Origin: Paraspadella gotoi
Lineage: Eukaryota; Chaetognatha
Assembly: GCA_051294375.1 (NCBI GenBank)
Contig: CM119263.1
Span: 1,848,668 to 1,912,667 of the forward strand
DNA length: 64,000 nt
Direction of reading: 5' to 3'
Both the position numbers and the translations under genes were made by a program. This document shows, piece by piece, positions 12,215-24,504 of the stretch; within the stretch, counting starts at the first letter, position 1; the number at the start of each line of letters is the position of its first letter. The notes under the pieces are model-generated. The model was not told the origin of the DNA. It ran no database searches and worked only from the letters and a program-made list of their open reading frames with translations.

Positions 12215-12396
12215 TCAGATAAAATAAATAAGTGAAACCAACTTGAAAAGGTGAGAATCAACGGCGACACTCCAGTCTGAGCCGCCGAGGCAAACGTCCT
12301 TGAAATCTTCCAAGTTATTTCCGTTGGCCTCGAGAAAGCGTTCCGGGTCGTAGATTTCACTTCCGGCGGAGATGACGTCACTTCCGGCGGAGATGA
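12215..12396 (-). CDS. Putative terminal exon of the pseudokinase gene (partial)
   Basis: Minus-strand open reading frame that enters from an N gap at 12,396 and stops at 12,215. The visible peptide has two units of a seven-residue repeat (ISAGSDV, then ISAGSEI), then YDPERFLEANGNNLEDF, KDVCLGGSDWSVAVDSHLFK and a hydrophobic tail. AATAAA follows at once. The pattern of a RLxFLxxxGNxLE-like segment followed by a DW about 20 residues on is reminiscent of the junction between the kinase and the KEN ribonuclease domain in IRE1 and RNase L, but only the beginning of such a domain would be present, and a weak donor (GTTTCA after HLFKL) could lead to a further exon. Its link to the kinase exons rests on strand and position; the exon for the end of the C-lobe was not found. 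Confidence 0.4.
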
Positions 12397-13171
12397 NNNN
12401 NNNNNNNNNNNNNNNNNNNNNNNNNNNNNNNNNNNNNNNNNNNNNNNNNNNNNNNNNNNNNNNNNNNNNNNNNNNNNNNNNNNNNNNNNNNNNNNNNNNN
12501 NNNNNNNNNNNNNNNNNNNNNNNNNNNNNNNNNNNNNNNNNNNNNNNNNNNNNNNNNNNNNNNNNNNNNNNNNNNNNNNNNNNNNNNNNNNNNNNNNNNN
12601 NNNNNNNNNNNNNNNNNNNNNNNNNNNNNNNNNNNNNNNNNNNNNNNNNNNNNNNNNNNNNNNNNNNNNNNNNNNNNNNNNNNNNNNNNNNNNNNNNNNN
12701 NNNNNNNNNNNNNNNNNNNNNNNNNNNNNNNNNNNNNNNNNNNNNNNNNNNNNNNNNNNNNNNNNNNNNNNNNNNNNNNNNNNNNNNNNNNNNNNNNNNN
12801 NNNNNNNNNNNNNNNNNNNNNNNNNNNNNNNNNNNNNNNNNNNNNNNNNNNNNNNNNNNNNNNNNNNNNNNNNNNNNNNNNNNNNNNNNNNNNNNNNNNN
12901 NNNNNNNNNNNNNNNNNNNNNNNNNNNNNNNNNNNNNNNNNNNNNNNNNNNNNNNNNNNNNNNNNNNNNNNNNNNNNNNNNNNNNNNNNNNNNNNNNNNN
13001 NNNNNNNNNNNNNNNNNNNNNNNNNNNNNNNNNNNNNNNNNNNNNNNNNNNNNNNNNNNNNNNNNNNNNNNNNNNNNNNNNNNNNNNNNNNNNNNNNNNN
13101 NNNNNNNNNNNNNNNNNNNNNNNNNNNNNNNNNNNNNNNNNNNNNNNNNNNNNNNNNNNNNNNNNNNNNNN
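12397..13171. other. Assembly gap, 775 N
   Basis: Gap inside unit A copy 2. The flanks align to 1,241 and 1,995 of copy 1, so copy 1 supplies about 754 bases of GA-rich sequence for this interval. The near match in length suggests the gap size is an estimate of real sequence. Confidence 0.95.
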
Positions 13172-13554
13172 CCTCTCCCTCTCCCTCTCTCTCTCTCTAT
13201 TCATCTACATATCTCTGTCCCTCTTTCTATTTTTTTCCTTTTTATTTCTCCCCATCAACGGCCGCTCTGGATTGGAAATAAAACAAAAACGTTTTTCATC
13301 ATTCAATCAGTAGCGGTTTAAAGTTTAATGATATTTGAATTCAACAATTTTTACAATCAACTTCTGTACCTTTTTTTCATTTCTTCAATTCTTTTTCTCA
13401 TTTATTGTTTATAAATCCTGACAGACCGACCAAGGAGCGTTTGAGTCTCAGTCGAAGCCGCGACAGAAAAAGACTGAAGGTCGCCTGACAGAAGAAATGA
13501 ATTTTTAATCGCGACGTCAGATGCGTAGAACTCAACCCGGCGCAGCTTCCTATT

Positions 13555-13965
13555 CCCGATGCCGGTTCTCCATGTCGGTTCTCGTTGGCGGTTCTCCATG
13601 TCGGTTCTCGTTGGCGGTTCTCCATGTCGGTTCTCGTTGCCGGTTCTCCCTGCCAGGTTTGTATTGCCAGATCTCCTTGTTGGTTCTCATTGCCGGCTCT
13701 CATTTCCGGTTTGCATTGTCGGTCTTCATTGCTGACTTTAGTTGCCGATTCTCCCTGTCGGTTTGCGTTGCCAGTTCCCATTGCCAGTTCTCATTGCCAT
13801 TTCTCATTACCGTTTTGCGTTGCCAGTTCTCATTGCCAGTTCTCATAGCCATTTCTCATTGCCGGTTTGCATAGTCAGTTCTCATTGCCAGTTCTCATTG
13901 CCATTTCTCATTGCCAGTTCTCATTACCAGTTTGCGTTACCGGTTCTCATTGCCGGTCCTCGTTA
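13555..13965. repeat. 13-bp minisatellite, copy 2
   Basis: Cleaner version of the array at 2,390-2,850: about thirty units of gccagttctcatt and variants, starting with a 26-bp alternation that ends catgt and gttgg. The 26-bp double period is exact for three rounds here and degraded in copy 1. Confidence 0.88.
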
Positions 13966-14274
13966 CCGACGCCGGTGTTTGCTGACGGCGCCGGTTTCCT
14001 AACCTCATTATCTCCTTCACCGTTTCGTGGTTTCGCACCGGCGCGGCGTTGCAAGGCGTCGCTTTTCATTCTAGGCGCTGTCATTGGTTTTGCCATGTCA
14101 TTGTCTCCGATATCTAGTCCGGTCTGATTCTGCAAGCCTCGTCCATTGATGACGCACGCTGCTTCTCTTCGGCGCAATCCCAACGAACTACCAAAACCAA
14201 TAGTCGACGTTTTGGATTTCGTTAAATGCCATTCATTTTTAATAATCATTTTCGTGGATTATTTCTATAATTTT

Positions 14275-14575
14275 TCCTCTTCCCCTACTCCTCTTCCCCT
14301 TATTACTCCGTCCCCCTATTCTTTTTTTCCCTATTCCTCTTCCCCCCACTCCTCTTCCCCCTATCCTCTTCCCTTTTCCTCCTATTCCTCTTCCCCATAC
14401 TCCTCTCCCTTATTCCTCTTCCCCTTTTCCTCTTATTCCTCTCCCCCTACTCCTCTTCCCCTTATTCCTCTTTCCCATTTTCCTCTTCCCCCAACGCCTC
14501 TTCCCCTTTTTCCTCTTCCCCATATTCCTCTTCCCCCTTTTCCTCTTTCCCCTATTTCCTCGTTCCTAATCTTCC
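14275..14575. repeat. Polypyrimidine CCTCTTCCCC tract, copy 2
   Basis: Counterpart of 3,175-3,480; pyrimidine-rich units around CCTCTTCCCC with TTATT spacers. Followed by a GA array at 14,681-14,723. Confidence 0.8.
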
Positions 14576-14675
14576 CTCTTCTTTTACTCCTTCGAGGTCA
14601 AGTCACGGACATTCACCTTTTCACTCGGAATCTCACGAACCACGATTTAATGGTTTCTTTGCACAATGAGTTCCG

Positions 14676-14723
<48 letters not shown>

Positions 14724-15524
14724 TCCAAAAAGAGATAAATGAAATGAGAAAAGATCGAATAAAAGAAAAATGACGTAAAGATGAAAGAGAAATGAAAGAA
14801 AAGGGAGAAAGGAAAATGAGGAATGAAGCTTTTCCCGGAAAATGGAAGTTTTCCCATATGTCCTCTTTCGACAAAGGGTCGTTGGATTCTGACCGACCGG
14901 TCCGTCCGTCCGTCCGTCCGTAATGACCCTTTCGAAAAGCTTTGACCTTCTTGTCGGCCTTTCTCCATTTTTGGTGGGAGGTTGGAGTCGGTTGTAGAGA
15001 ATCGGGATGAAAGAAGATTTTTTCAATTATGCGCATCTTCGCTCAACGCCTTGGCATTGCTATGGACATTTTATCGATTTGGATCCCCTTGTATCGCCTG
15101 GCATCCCCTTGCATCTCCTTGCATCTCCTTGCATCTCATTGTTTCTTTTCATTTTTATGTTTAAGTCTTGATTCATATGAAAATTTCAAAATTACCTGTT
15201 TCACTATCTAAAGATTTTTAGATTTTGAAATATTTGATATCTATGATTTTTATATGCATTTAGTTTTTTTTTATATTTTATTAGATTATTTTTAAATCTT
15301 ATATTGATTATTAGGATAGAGAAGTGTGTGTTGTTTTCTGGCATCTACGCAACATAAGGTGAGATTAATTTCTGCTCTAGATTTTTAATAGATCTCATAC
15401 ATCATTCCTGCTGGAAATGAGAAAATCATTAATCTAAAACTAATATTACCTAAAAGGCTGAATAAAAAATGGGAATGGATCATTTTTTGGAGGATTATTT
15501 TATCTTTATTATCTTTATCATTAT

Positions 15525-15526
15525 TA

Positions 15527-15622
<96 letters not shown>
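15525..15622. repeat. (TTA)n microsatellite, copy 2
   Basis: About 98 bp of nearly uninterrupted TTA/ATT repeat. An Ile-only open frame across it is a repeat translation. Confidence 0.92.
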
Positions 15623-15623
<1 letters not shown>

Positions 15624-15704
15624 CCTTTGTCTCACTATCCCTTTTTCTTTCAAAATTCCAAAAAGTCTTACCCTCTCTCCACCCTTACCCAAGATATGCC
15701 TCAC

Positions 15705-16334
15705 CTCAGTCTGTCCCGATTCCCGGACAGAATTCGCATCTTAATCTCTTCACAGTTTTCATCGTAATCTCCGACGCTGCCGCCGCAGACGCCGCTGCCG
15801 CCGCCGCCGAACGGGTGATCTCCTCCCGTTAAAATTCCATAGATTACGATACCGAGACTGAAGGCCAGCGCTTTTTCAAAATAGACGGAAGAGACTCCGC
15901 CTCGGCCGCCGCCGCCGACGCCGACGCCGCCGCCTCCGGCCAACCATTCCGGTGCCAGCAGAGTCTCGTCTTCCGGTCGCAAAGGATCGAAGTCGACGAG
16001 AAGATCGGAGACACCGATTTTCCACGACGCCGTTGATTCGTCCGGAAACGGCGCTGGAAATGACGTCGGCGTCTGGACGTCGACCGGGAAAAACAGAATC
16101 TTTCTCGGCTTTAGCATCGGCGCCGAAAATGGGCGCCCGGGAACGAAGGGCGCCGCAAGAGACGCCGGCGTTCTCTCGAGTCGATCGTCGAAACGCCGCT
16201 TTATTTGTCGCGCCGCCAGGATGAGTTGACCGACGAGTTGATTCGGCGTCGTTTGACGACCGACTGCGGCGACGGCGTCGGCCACGCGGGGATCGTGACG
16301 GCGCCGCCAAATGTCGGACAAGGAACAGGAGGCT
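15705..16334 (-). CDS. Pseudokinase C-lobe exon (IRE1/RNase L-like)
   Basis: Minus-strand exon of 630 bases, open throughout, between a pyrimidine-tract acceptor (CTCCAG at 16,335-16,340) and a donor (CTGAG, then GTGAGG at 15,704-15,699). It starts one base into a codon and so joins in frame to the N-lobe exon ending at 19,357; the join reads FAFD-R-ASCSLSDIWRRR, like the beta-5/hinge segment of IRE1. Then come an alpha-E-like helix (QLVGQLILAARQIKRR), LKPRKILFF in the place of the HRDLKPxNIL catalytic loop, KIGVSDLL in place of DFG, the APE motif (LLAPEWL), and FSLGIVIYGILTGGDHPFGG, matching subdomain IX with the HPFG of IRE1. The catalytic Asp is Met, the loop Asn is Lys and DFG is DLL, so catalysis is probably lost. 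Family assignment is inference; kinase fold is well supported. Confidence 0.65.
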
Positions 16335-16388
16335 CTGGAGGGAGAGGTCGGGGGGAGATGGTTGGGTGGGGGGATGGGAGGAAGAGAT

Positions 16389-16498
16389 TCTGATATATTT
16401 ATTATTTATTTTATTTATTTATTTATTTATTTATTATTATATTATTTTATATTTATTTATTTATTTATTTAATTATTTATTTATTTATTTATTTATTT

Positions 16499-16529
<31 letters not shown>

Positions 16530-16575
16530 TTATTTATTTATTTTATTATTTATTTATTATTATTTATTTAATAGT
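16389..16575. repeat. (TTTA)n microsatellite, copy 2
   Basis: TTTA tetranucleotide array in the intron between the two kinase exons, close to the acceptor side of the C-lobe exon. Counterpart of 5,378-5,570. Confidence 0.9.
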
Positions 16576-17434
16576 TTTATTTGATAATATTTAATATTTA
16601 ATGTATTGGCTTCGGGTGGCCACGCGGTTGTCGCCGTAGGGTCAGGACGGCTCGACGTCCGACGGCAGAGAATTTCAACATCTGTGTCGCAAGTTTCCCC
16701 GATTCGCGTCGAAACGTCGCGACGACGATGATGAAGACGATAAAGAAAGTGGATATCTGGTTTATTTTTATTGTATGAAATTTGGAAAAGTCAGAGGCTG
16801 TTGCATCAGTAGTCGCGACGTCGAACGGTTTGACGTTGCTTTTAAAACGTTTTTAACGTTTTTAGAAATCATTGTTTGTTTTGAAACAACTTGAACTGTT
16901 CTTAATCATCGTCGCCTATTGTCTCAATATAAATAAACATTTTAAAATTGGTTGGAATAGTGAAATTAAACCGAGGCAGCTCAAACATCAAATAAAATAA
17001 CATCGAGGACCGAATTCTTTTTAAAAAAATCCCAAAACTCGATACAAATTGTAAATTGTGTATTCTTCACCTTTTGCTCCACCCTTTGTGAAACTTTACC
17101 TTATTTAAAAGTAGTTTTTAGAATTGTGATCTTTACAAGTGTAAAAATTTTTTTTCCATCTCTATCTTAAATTTCGGTCCACCTTTGACAATTAGCCAAT
17201 TCGATTCCATTCGCTTTTCTGATATCAACAAATGTATTCGTCTCATTTTGCTCACCATTATTATAAGGTATAAAAACAGAAAGAAAAGGTTGCGTCACGA
17301 TGTTTGACTTTTGGGCCGTATCCGTTTTTTTGTGAAACGGAAACTCGTTCACTAATTAAGTAATCATGTCTCACTCTCCTTTCTCCTCTCACTTGCCTCA
17401 CTTTTCGCGCTAGATCTCGCCCACTCTTTACTCC

Positions 17435-17580
<146 letters not shown>

Positions 17581-18174
17581 TCATTTATATTCTCTCCTGC
17601 TCTTATTCTCAGTCGCTGATAGCCATTTGTCTTTAAGATTTAATCAGTTAAATAGTTATAGTTTTCGTCGCCCGACGTCGGTCGCTAAGCAACCGTCCAA
17701 GGGCAAAATAATTTGATCTTTTAAAAATTTCGATCATTCCCTCAATTCAATTATTAATCAGACTGTTTAGTTAAATAAATGATAATAATTCCATTTCAAT
17801 TAATTAATTACTCTACTAATTTTTTAATTTTCAATTTAAAATTTTTATAGTCAATTACTTGAAAATAAAATTATCTAATATTGTGATCTAACAATTAAAT
17901 AATAGTCATTAAAAAATGCATAATGAATAAAATTAATCTAAACAAAATCAACGGACATATTCGACGTTAAAACAGACCAACCCCAAATTTCGTTGCATCG
18001 CTCGATCAATTAATAAATCAATTAGTCGATTTATCAATCAATTAGCTAAATTGGACGATTGACTTGTCTGTGTGACTATATACTTCCAATTGTTGTTGTT
18101 GTTGTTGTTTTTTCGATTTGCCGCTTGAATCGTTGACGATTTCCGTCTCTATTGACGATCTGTCAAAATAAGAC

Positions 18175-18302
<128 letters not shown>

Positions 18303-18345
18303 GATCAACTTCAATTTTTTGTCTGCATCCCCTCAACTCGCTTTT

Positions 18346-18500
18346 TAGTTGCGCCGCAAGCACTCGCGGAACTACTCTATAAGTCACTTTAAGGTTGATC
18401 TGTCGGTCCGTCGGTCGGTCGGTCCGTCGGTATGTCTGTCCGTCGGTCTGTCCCACTTACGTTATAAATGCTCATAACTTGCATAGAATTGGTTGCTCAT
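18346..18500 (+). repeat. Interspersed repeat, AGTTGCGCCGCAAG family
   Basis: Contains AGTTGCGCCGCAAGCACTC, ACTCTATAAGTCACTTTAAG, then a run of GTCGGTCC-type units and TTGCTCAT. The same order of words occurs at 7,278-7,450 and, more diverged, at 57,723-57,860 (plus) and 58,850-58,975 (minus). It is therefore a dispersed element of about 150-200 bp; its class is not clear and no terminal repeats were identified. Confidence 0.6.
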
Positions 18501-18609
18501 AAAAATGTGCCGCAAACTGACCCCTCAGTCAGCCTCACCCCCGAACAACCCTGACCCAAGCTTTGGGTTTTCAAACGCGGTTAGTTTTCCCGTCGAATTG
18601 AAAAATAGC

Positions 18610-18662
18610 GATTCTGTTGATCGGACTGTTGATCGGACTGTTGATCGGACTGTTGATCGGAC
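18610..18662. repeat. 12-bp tandem repeat, four units
   Basis: Four exact units of ctgttgatcgga. In copy 1 (7,561-7,617) the same place is corrupted by several insertions, which is useful as a local measure of the error rate. Confidence 0.9.
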
Positions 18663-19356
18663 GCAGATTTGAAAAAAGAAATTGTTATTTTGATCGAAAG
18701 TCGGTTAAAAGGAGAAATAGTTTTTTTGAAATCTATGTTTTATTCTATTTAATTTTATTTACATAGAAGCTCGATAATAAAATTATTTGAAAAAGTTTAT
18801 ATCTGTTGTAGGAATACGATTCGACATTTTAGTACGTAGGTACGTACATTTTAGTATAGATGTAGTTCACTATTCGCAACTTTTTGTCTTGATTCAGTAA
18901 TCGTTATATTCAGTATAGATTTTTTTACGAAGATGTTCCAAAATTAGATTAACAGCGAATTATATAACTTGTTCTTCGTATCAGTTCACTTTCAAACCAT
19001 TGGCCTCGAAAGCGATTTACTGTAGGGAATCGTAGTACAGCCACTGGTTTTCTTCGTTGTTTCTGCCAAACGTTTTTTCCTCTTTTCTATTGAACTTGAA
19101 ACAATATTCTCTCCTTTTTTACTAGTACCTCCTTTATATCACGTTTAACCTTTTATTTTCATTTCATATTTTTCTCTCTTCTTTCCTTTTCTTTCTTGCC
19201 TTCATTCTTTACTTTCATATTCTTCTTTTTTCATCTTTTTTCCCCACAATTTCTTTTATTCTTTTTCTTTTTCTAAAAAAAGTCAAGCAAACGCTTTTGT
19301 GGTCTCTTCCTTCTTTCCCCCTGCTCCTTCCCGCCGTTTCTCAAGCAAACACTAAC

Positions 19357-19649
19357 CTATCAAAGGCGAAGTTGTGCTCTCCGGTGATTTCGTCTTTTGT
19401 GTGTCCGACCAATTGCGTCACGTGCGAGGATTTCCGGAGCCGGAATTGAATTCCGGCCTCCGCCCACAGCCGGGCGTCCGTTCTCGCTCCGCCGACGCGA
19501 ACCTTTTTGACCGCCAACTCCGCCGCCTCCGCAGCCGCCCCGCCGCCGGACGCCGCAGCCGACGCCTTTTCAACCGCCGCAGTAGCTCGGCAGCCGGACG
19601 CCGTTGCCGACGCCGCTTTGGCCGGGAGAACTTCTTTGCTTCGATCCGT
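19357..19649 (-). CDS. Pseudokinase N-lobe exon
   Basis: Minus-strand exon of 293 bases, bounded by an acceptor of seven T then AAG and a donor GATAG followed by GTTAGTG. The first half is Ala/Gly-rich low complexity. The second half resembles a kinase small lobe: ELAVKKVR with the beta-3 lysine, then ARLWAEAGIQFRLRKSSHVTQLVG fits helix alpha-C (its Glu may be the one in WAE) and beta-4, and HTKDEITGEHNFAFD fits beta-4/beta-5. It ends two bases into a codon, and the exon at 16,334-15,705 starts with the missing base. A first exon with the glycine loop, and any sensor or membrane part, was not found upstream. An alternative is a conventional kinase of another family, but the loss of HRD in the next exon argues for a pseudokinase. 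Confidence 0.55.
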
Positions 19650-20297
19650 CTTAAAAAAATCTAGTCTTTGTTTGTCTAGGACGCGAAATGGACAACCGTA
19701 AAGTTGAAGAGACATCTGTGGAGATGTTATAAAATATGACAAGGTATGATTACTATGAACTATGTATATCAAATTTAATATCATTCCTTTGTATAGACAT
19801 TACAGAAGACCATACTTTCATCCCTCTTCCCATCGTGATATTTTAAATAAAGCTCGCAGTAAATAAATTTAACTTTTTTCAAATTTTATTTCAACTGTAA
19901 ACTAATACCAAGTAAAGCAATATTCGTAATTTGATGAAAACGAATAATGTAAAAATTTATAAATAAATAAATAAATAATTTAAGTCCTGACATTTATATT
20001 TGGTTTTTTGTTTTTTGTTTTTGAAACGTGATGGCTACATTTATACAAATAATTACAAGAAGTGCAATTTCATTCTACAACCCAATGCGAAATATAAAAC
20101 CAATTAATCAATATAAATATAAATATAAAACAAATTAACCAAATCGATGTGGAAAATCATTTTGTTCTTCGTCAAGGAAAATTTTGAAAAAATCGAGAGA
20201 AAAAAAACTGTTGATTCCTGATTCTCGAAATAAAAGGAGAAAAGAAAGAATATCCCATCTTAACAAGAATGACCAGTGGTCATTCATGTAAAGATGA

Positions 20298-20470
20298 CCA
20301 CGACGACGACGACAACGACGACGACGACAATAGCGACGTCGGCGGCGGAGGAGGAAACGATGGTTTGGAAAAGGAGGCGTGGAAAATGGCAGGCACTGAT
20401 GATGATGACGATGATGACGACGACGAAAAAAATGATAGCAAAGAAGACGACAACGACGACGAGAAAAGAG
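20298..20470. repeat. (GAC/GAT)n trinucleotide tract
   Basis: Degenerate GAC and GAT triplets in two blocks separated by about 50 bp. The open plus-strand frame (Asp-rich, 72 residues) has a GAC-only composition in both blocks and lacks splice or homology support, so I do not call a gene. Confidence 0.75.
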
Positions 20471-20489
20471 AGAACGAACAAAAGTAGTA

Positions 20490-21540
20490 GGTCAATAGGG
20501 CGGCTCTAGGTATAATCTTAAGTGAAACTTTAGAAATTTAAAAACAATTTTTTACGTGTGTCTTAGAAATTGATATTTATTTTTTTTTAAATTTATATTT
20601 TTTAGGGAACATTCAAATAGCTAGTTTAAAATCTTTTAAAAATTTATTTCATTTAAAAATCTTAAAAAGGTTGACAGTAAATATGTTATATACAAGCAAA
20701 ACATGAAAAAAATTCAACATCATTCTTTTATTTAATCTATTTTTAAAATTTTTTTCTCGATATCAAAATTTAAAAAAAAAATTAAATTAAATATTTTTGA
20801 TTTGAAATAAAATTTAAAGCTCTTGAAAAAAGAAATTATTTTGGTAAAAAATTATCTATGCATGAAATTGATTGCCTGGGTCTACTACAGAGATGGAATA
20901 TCATGACAAAAACACCTCCTCATAATATTTTTTTTTTTTTTTGGTCATAAGAAGAAAAAGAATAAAGAACGAATTTCGACACGAAACGAAAATAAGAAGA
21001 GAAAAAGAAAGAGAGTTAAAGAAGGAGATATTAAAGAAATGAAAAAGAATATAAGATGAAAGAGAAGGATACTATGAAGAGAAAAAGAAAGAAGATTAGG
21101 AAGGAGAAAAGGCGGGAAAAAAAGAAGAAGGCTGAACGATGGTAAGTTTTTATCTCTGGGATTCGAGGAAAGAAGGACATCCGGAAACAGCATCGCTCAG
21201 CTCTGGTAAGTTAAGCTTGGTCAGTTCGACGTCACGAAGGTGAGACAAGAAGGAGACTAAAAAATACTGATGTTTGGAAAACTCTATGTCCACACTAGTA
21301 GATATATTAGAAGCCTAAAAAATGCATTGAGAGAGAGAGAGAGAGAGTGAGAGAGGGAGAGCCAAAATGTCTCGCCCTCGTAAAAAGCCAACTTGAGAGA
21401 GTCCCTCTAAAAAAGGGAAAACGAGGCATTTGCTTCGACTGAAGAGAAAAAATATGGAAAACCGATGATGAAGTTTTTTGGAATCAAAAAGAATAAAAAA
21501 AAAGGGAAGGATTTTTACTTTCGATAATTTGCTTGTCATT
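20490..21540. other. AT-rich non-coding interval
   Basis: AT-rich sequence with a purine-rich stretch (20,945-21,125) and a short GA array (21,328-21,362). No exon is supported. Equivalent to 9,540-10,620. Confidence 0.5.
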
Positions 21541-21542
21541 TT

Positions 21543-22394
21543 GGCTCTCTTTTACGAGTGTGCCCCATTTCCGTTTGTTTATCCTAGAATTTAATTTACT
21601 TTTTATTAGTTATTCTTTTGTTTTTAATATTCAATCTAAATATGTTTTTTCAACTTATAAACCAAATCTTAATCTTAGTCTCTAACCTTAATCCCTAACC
21701 TAACTCTAATCACTGGTCTCATACCCAAATGTTAACCTTATCCATAACCTAATCCTTAACCCTAACCTTTGACCTATCCTTTAACTAAAAAGTTAACTTT
21801 ATTACGAATTTAGGATAAAATGGAGCATTCTGAGAAAATAAGGCCATCATTGTAACTTAAAGCAAAAAAAGCGACGCTGATCAATTGTAGGTCGAGTTAA
21901 AGAAAAGAGAAAAAAAGGAAGAAAAAAAGGAAAGAGAAAAAAAGGAAAAAAAAGAAGAGAGATTATTCAAATCAAGACCGAAATAAAATTACATTAAATT
22001 GAATCGTAAATCATCGAATCAAATTTAAGCTCGGAATCCTAATTCTATTTCTGGCTCTTTTTTTTCCAATAAGGCCCATTTCAACTTAAATTCATAATTA
22101 AGTTTTTAAGTTTAATAATTAGGTGAGAAAATAAAGTTGTGGATTAGTTTTATGGATTAAGTTAAGGATTAAGGTTTAAAGTTAGGGATTAGGTTAAGGA
22201 TTTGATCTCAACCTCGTCCCGTTTATTTGCCACAATAGTTTTGATTAATAATTAAGTTTATATATTAGGGTTTAAAATTTAGGGATTGAAGTTAGTGATT
22301 TGCTTACAGTAATGGATAAGGGTTAGCGATTGGATTAAAGTTTTGAAAAAAAAACCTTACAGCTAGACATGGGGCGCTCTCGGAAAATAGTACC
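21543..22394. mobile_element. MITE-like fold-back element with telomere-like interior
   Basis: About 850 bp bounded by imperfect inverted terminal repeats: ggctctcttttacgagtgtg at the left and, inverted, gcgctctcggaaaatagtacc at the right (about 19 of 25 positions match). Inside, near the left end, is a degenerate CTAACC-type block (21,668-21,790) and near the right end a degenerate TTAGGG-type block (22,090-22,340), so the interior is also roughly inverted. No transposase frame is present, so it would be non-autonomous. Related ends occur at 39,098-39,373 and possibly 57,660. Confidence 0.6.
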
Positions 22395-23530
22395 CTATTT
22401 CTTTTCTGCCAAATGTGTTAAATTCAACCCGAATTTTCTCCGCCTCCTTTCACTCTTCCCCTTCCTTTCCTCTCTTCTATTTCCTAATCGCCCTGATCGC
22501 TCTCAACCCTTCTCATATTAATCGCTTATCACTTGTCAAAGTAATCTCTTCAAAACCGTCTTTTCATTAAGCCCAATGAACCTTTCTTGTTAGTTGCTTA
22601 TGACTAATTACCAAGATTATTTCAAACCCTTCTTGTTTTAATTGATTACCAAAATAATTGTTCCAAATCCGTCTTTTAAATTGCTTATCACTAAATTGCC
22701 CATAAGCCATTTCATTAATCGCTTGCAACTATTCGCGTTTAAATCTTTGTCAATCGCGTATCAATCGCTTAATTATCGCCTTAATAGCTCTTAACACTAC
22801 TGGTTTAATCGCTTTTCCCCCAGAATTTTTTTTTTCCTAAATTAAAAACTCAGTCGATGCCTTCAAAATTCTTCCTTCAGAAAACAAAACTTTTTTCGAT
22901 CGTCGAGTCGTCACGCTCGTCGTCGTTCTCATCGTCGTCGTCGTCGTCGTCGTCATCGCTATCTTCGATATCTTATTTTTTCGTAACATCGTCGACGAGA
23001 ACGACGTCATTCCTAATGTCGTCTTCGTCATCCCTAATGGAAAGCGTCGGAAGGATTTTCTTCTTATCAGTGATCGCTGATCCTCTTTTCCAGAACAAAT
23101 CGCTGGAATACCAGAGGATTTCTTTACCCGCCCTGTTCCTTACCCATGACAGACCTTACCCTTCCGTCTTCAACCTTTTTTGCTCTTCGCTATTTTTGCT
23201 ATTCTTATTTGCTTTTCCTTTTTATTAATTCGCTCTTTTTTTTCCATTTTTCTCTTCGCTTTTTCTGACTTTTTTTCTTTTTTTTTTCTTCTCTGTCGTT
23301 TTTTTCCAAAATCCCGAGTATCAGAAGGAGTTTGATTTGTGCCAAACATTCGACTCTCACGACGTTCGGGTTATAACAACAACAACGACAACAACAACAA
23401 CATCAACAGAATCGAGAAACGCCTCTAATTTCTTCTAATCAGACAAATTGGTAATCGCCTTTAAAAATGACATCGGTCTTCGTCAGTGTAGTGTACACTA
23501 CCATCTAACTCTTTATAAACAAGATTTTCA
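22395..23530. other. Spacer with CGT microsatellite
   Basis: Single-copy sequence. It holds a (CGT)n tract at 22,895-23,060 and an (ACA)n stretch at 23,380-23,412. On the minus strand the CGT tract gives an Asp-rich peptide, but a stop interrupts it, so no exon is called. The rest is pyrimidine- and AT-rich without recognisable features. Confidence 0.5.
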
Positions 23531-24425
23531 CAATCTCTATCATCTAACGCTTCATAAATAGAAGTATGTAAACAAGATTTATAAACTACATTTTATCAAT
23601 TTCTTTCATCCGACTCTTCATAAACATTAAAAAAGATTTAATTACAAGAATTTCACACTTACTTAAGCCTTTAAATACGAATTTCTATTCGTTTAGCGTC
23701 GTCATTGGCTGCTCATCGCCCGATAATCTAGATCACATTAGCTCATTCTTCGGCGCCAAGATTCGAATTTGGTTTAATCCCTTAATTGACCGTGGGTCGA
23801 CTAGTTTCTTCCGCCATCCTCTCAGTTCAACCCTCATTACCATAAATCGTCTTACATTCAATTCGGCCACATTATTTCGCTATTAGTACAAAGTAGTTGA
23901 CGAGATTTCTTCATTCTTCGCCTTCATCTGCTCAGTCGTCATCTCCACCGCACGACCCTCATTGTCAACCCTCATTTTTATTTTGTTTATTAGTAATGCT
24001 CTTTCATTGTTAAATTCGTATTTTGACGTTACTAAGATTCTGATTGTTCACGTATTTTAAACGCGTGGTTCGCTGATTGGTCACTGATCAGTCTTTGAGA
24101 TTGTTCTTCGCCTAAATATATAAAACAGACGTGATTACCTAAAACTATGAGGATAAGTCACCAATGATTCGTAAACGTTTAAAAAATATTAGTTTTTCAT
24201 GATTTTATTATTAAGTTTAAAGTTAACTATTTTTAATAATTTTTTTTCTCTCCTATGTTTTAAAAAGTCTCCCTTCTGCTTGCTTCTAGTCTCACGCTTC
24301 CTCATATTACGACTTCATCTTTAATACAATTTATGAATTTAACAAGTTAGAATTTATATTAATAAATAACAAGTCATAATACACATCCTTCACTCCCTTT
24401 AACCCCAACCCTCATTTCCTTACGA

Positions 24426-24429
<4 letters not shown>

Positions 24430-24503
<74 letters not shown>
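24430..24503. repeat. (GA)n microsatellite
   Basis: Perfect GA array in unit B copy 1. The counterpart at 31,345-31,493 is full of inserted C and G. Confidence 0.93.

Positions 24504-24504
<1 letters not shown>

Noticed and set aside
14146-14742. 198-residue plus-strand frame
   Set aside because: Mainly the CCTCTTCCCC pyrimidine tract; not open in the other copy.
22857-23228. Asp-rich or Ser-rich possible exon over the CGT tract
   Set aside because: The Asp-rich minus-strand reading is interrupted by a stop after VTKK, and the other frames are repeat-driven.
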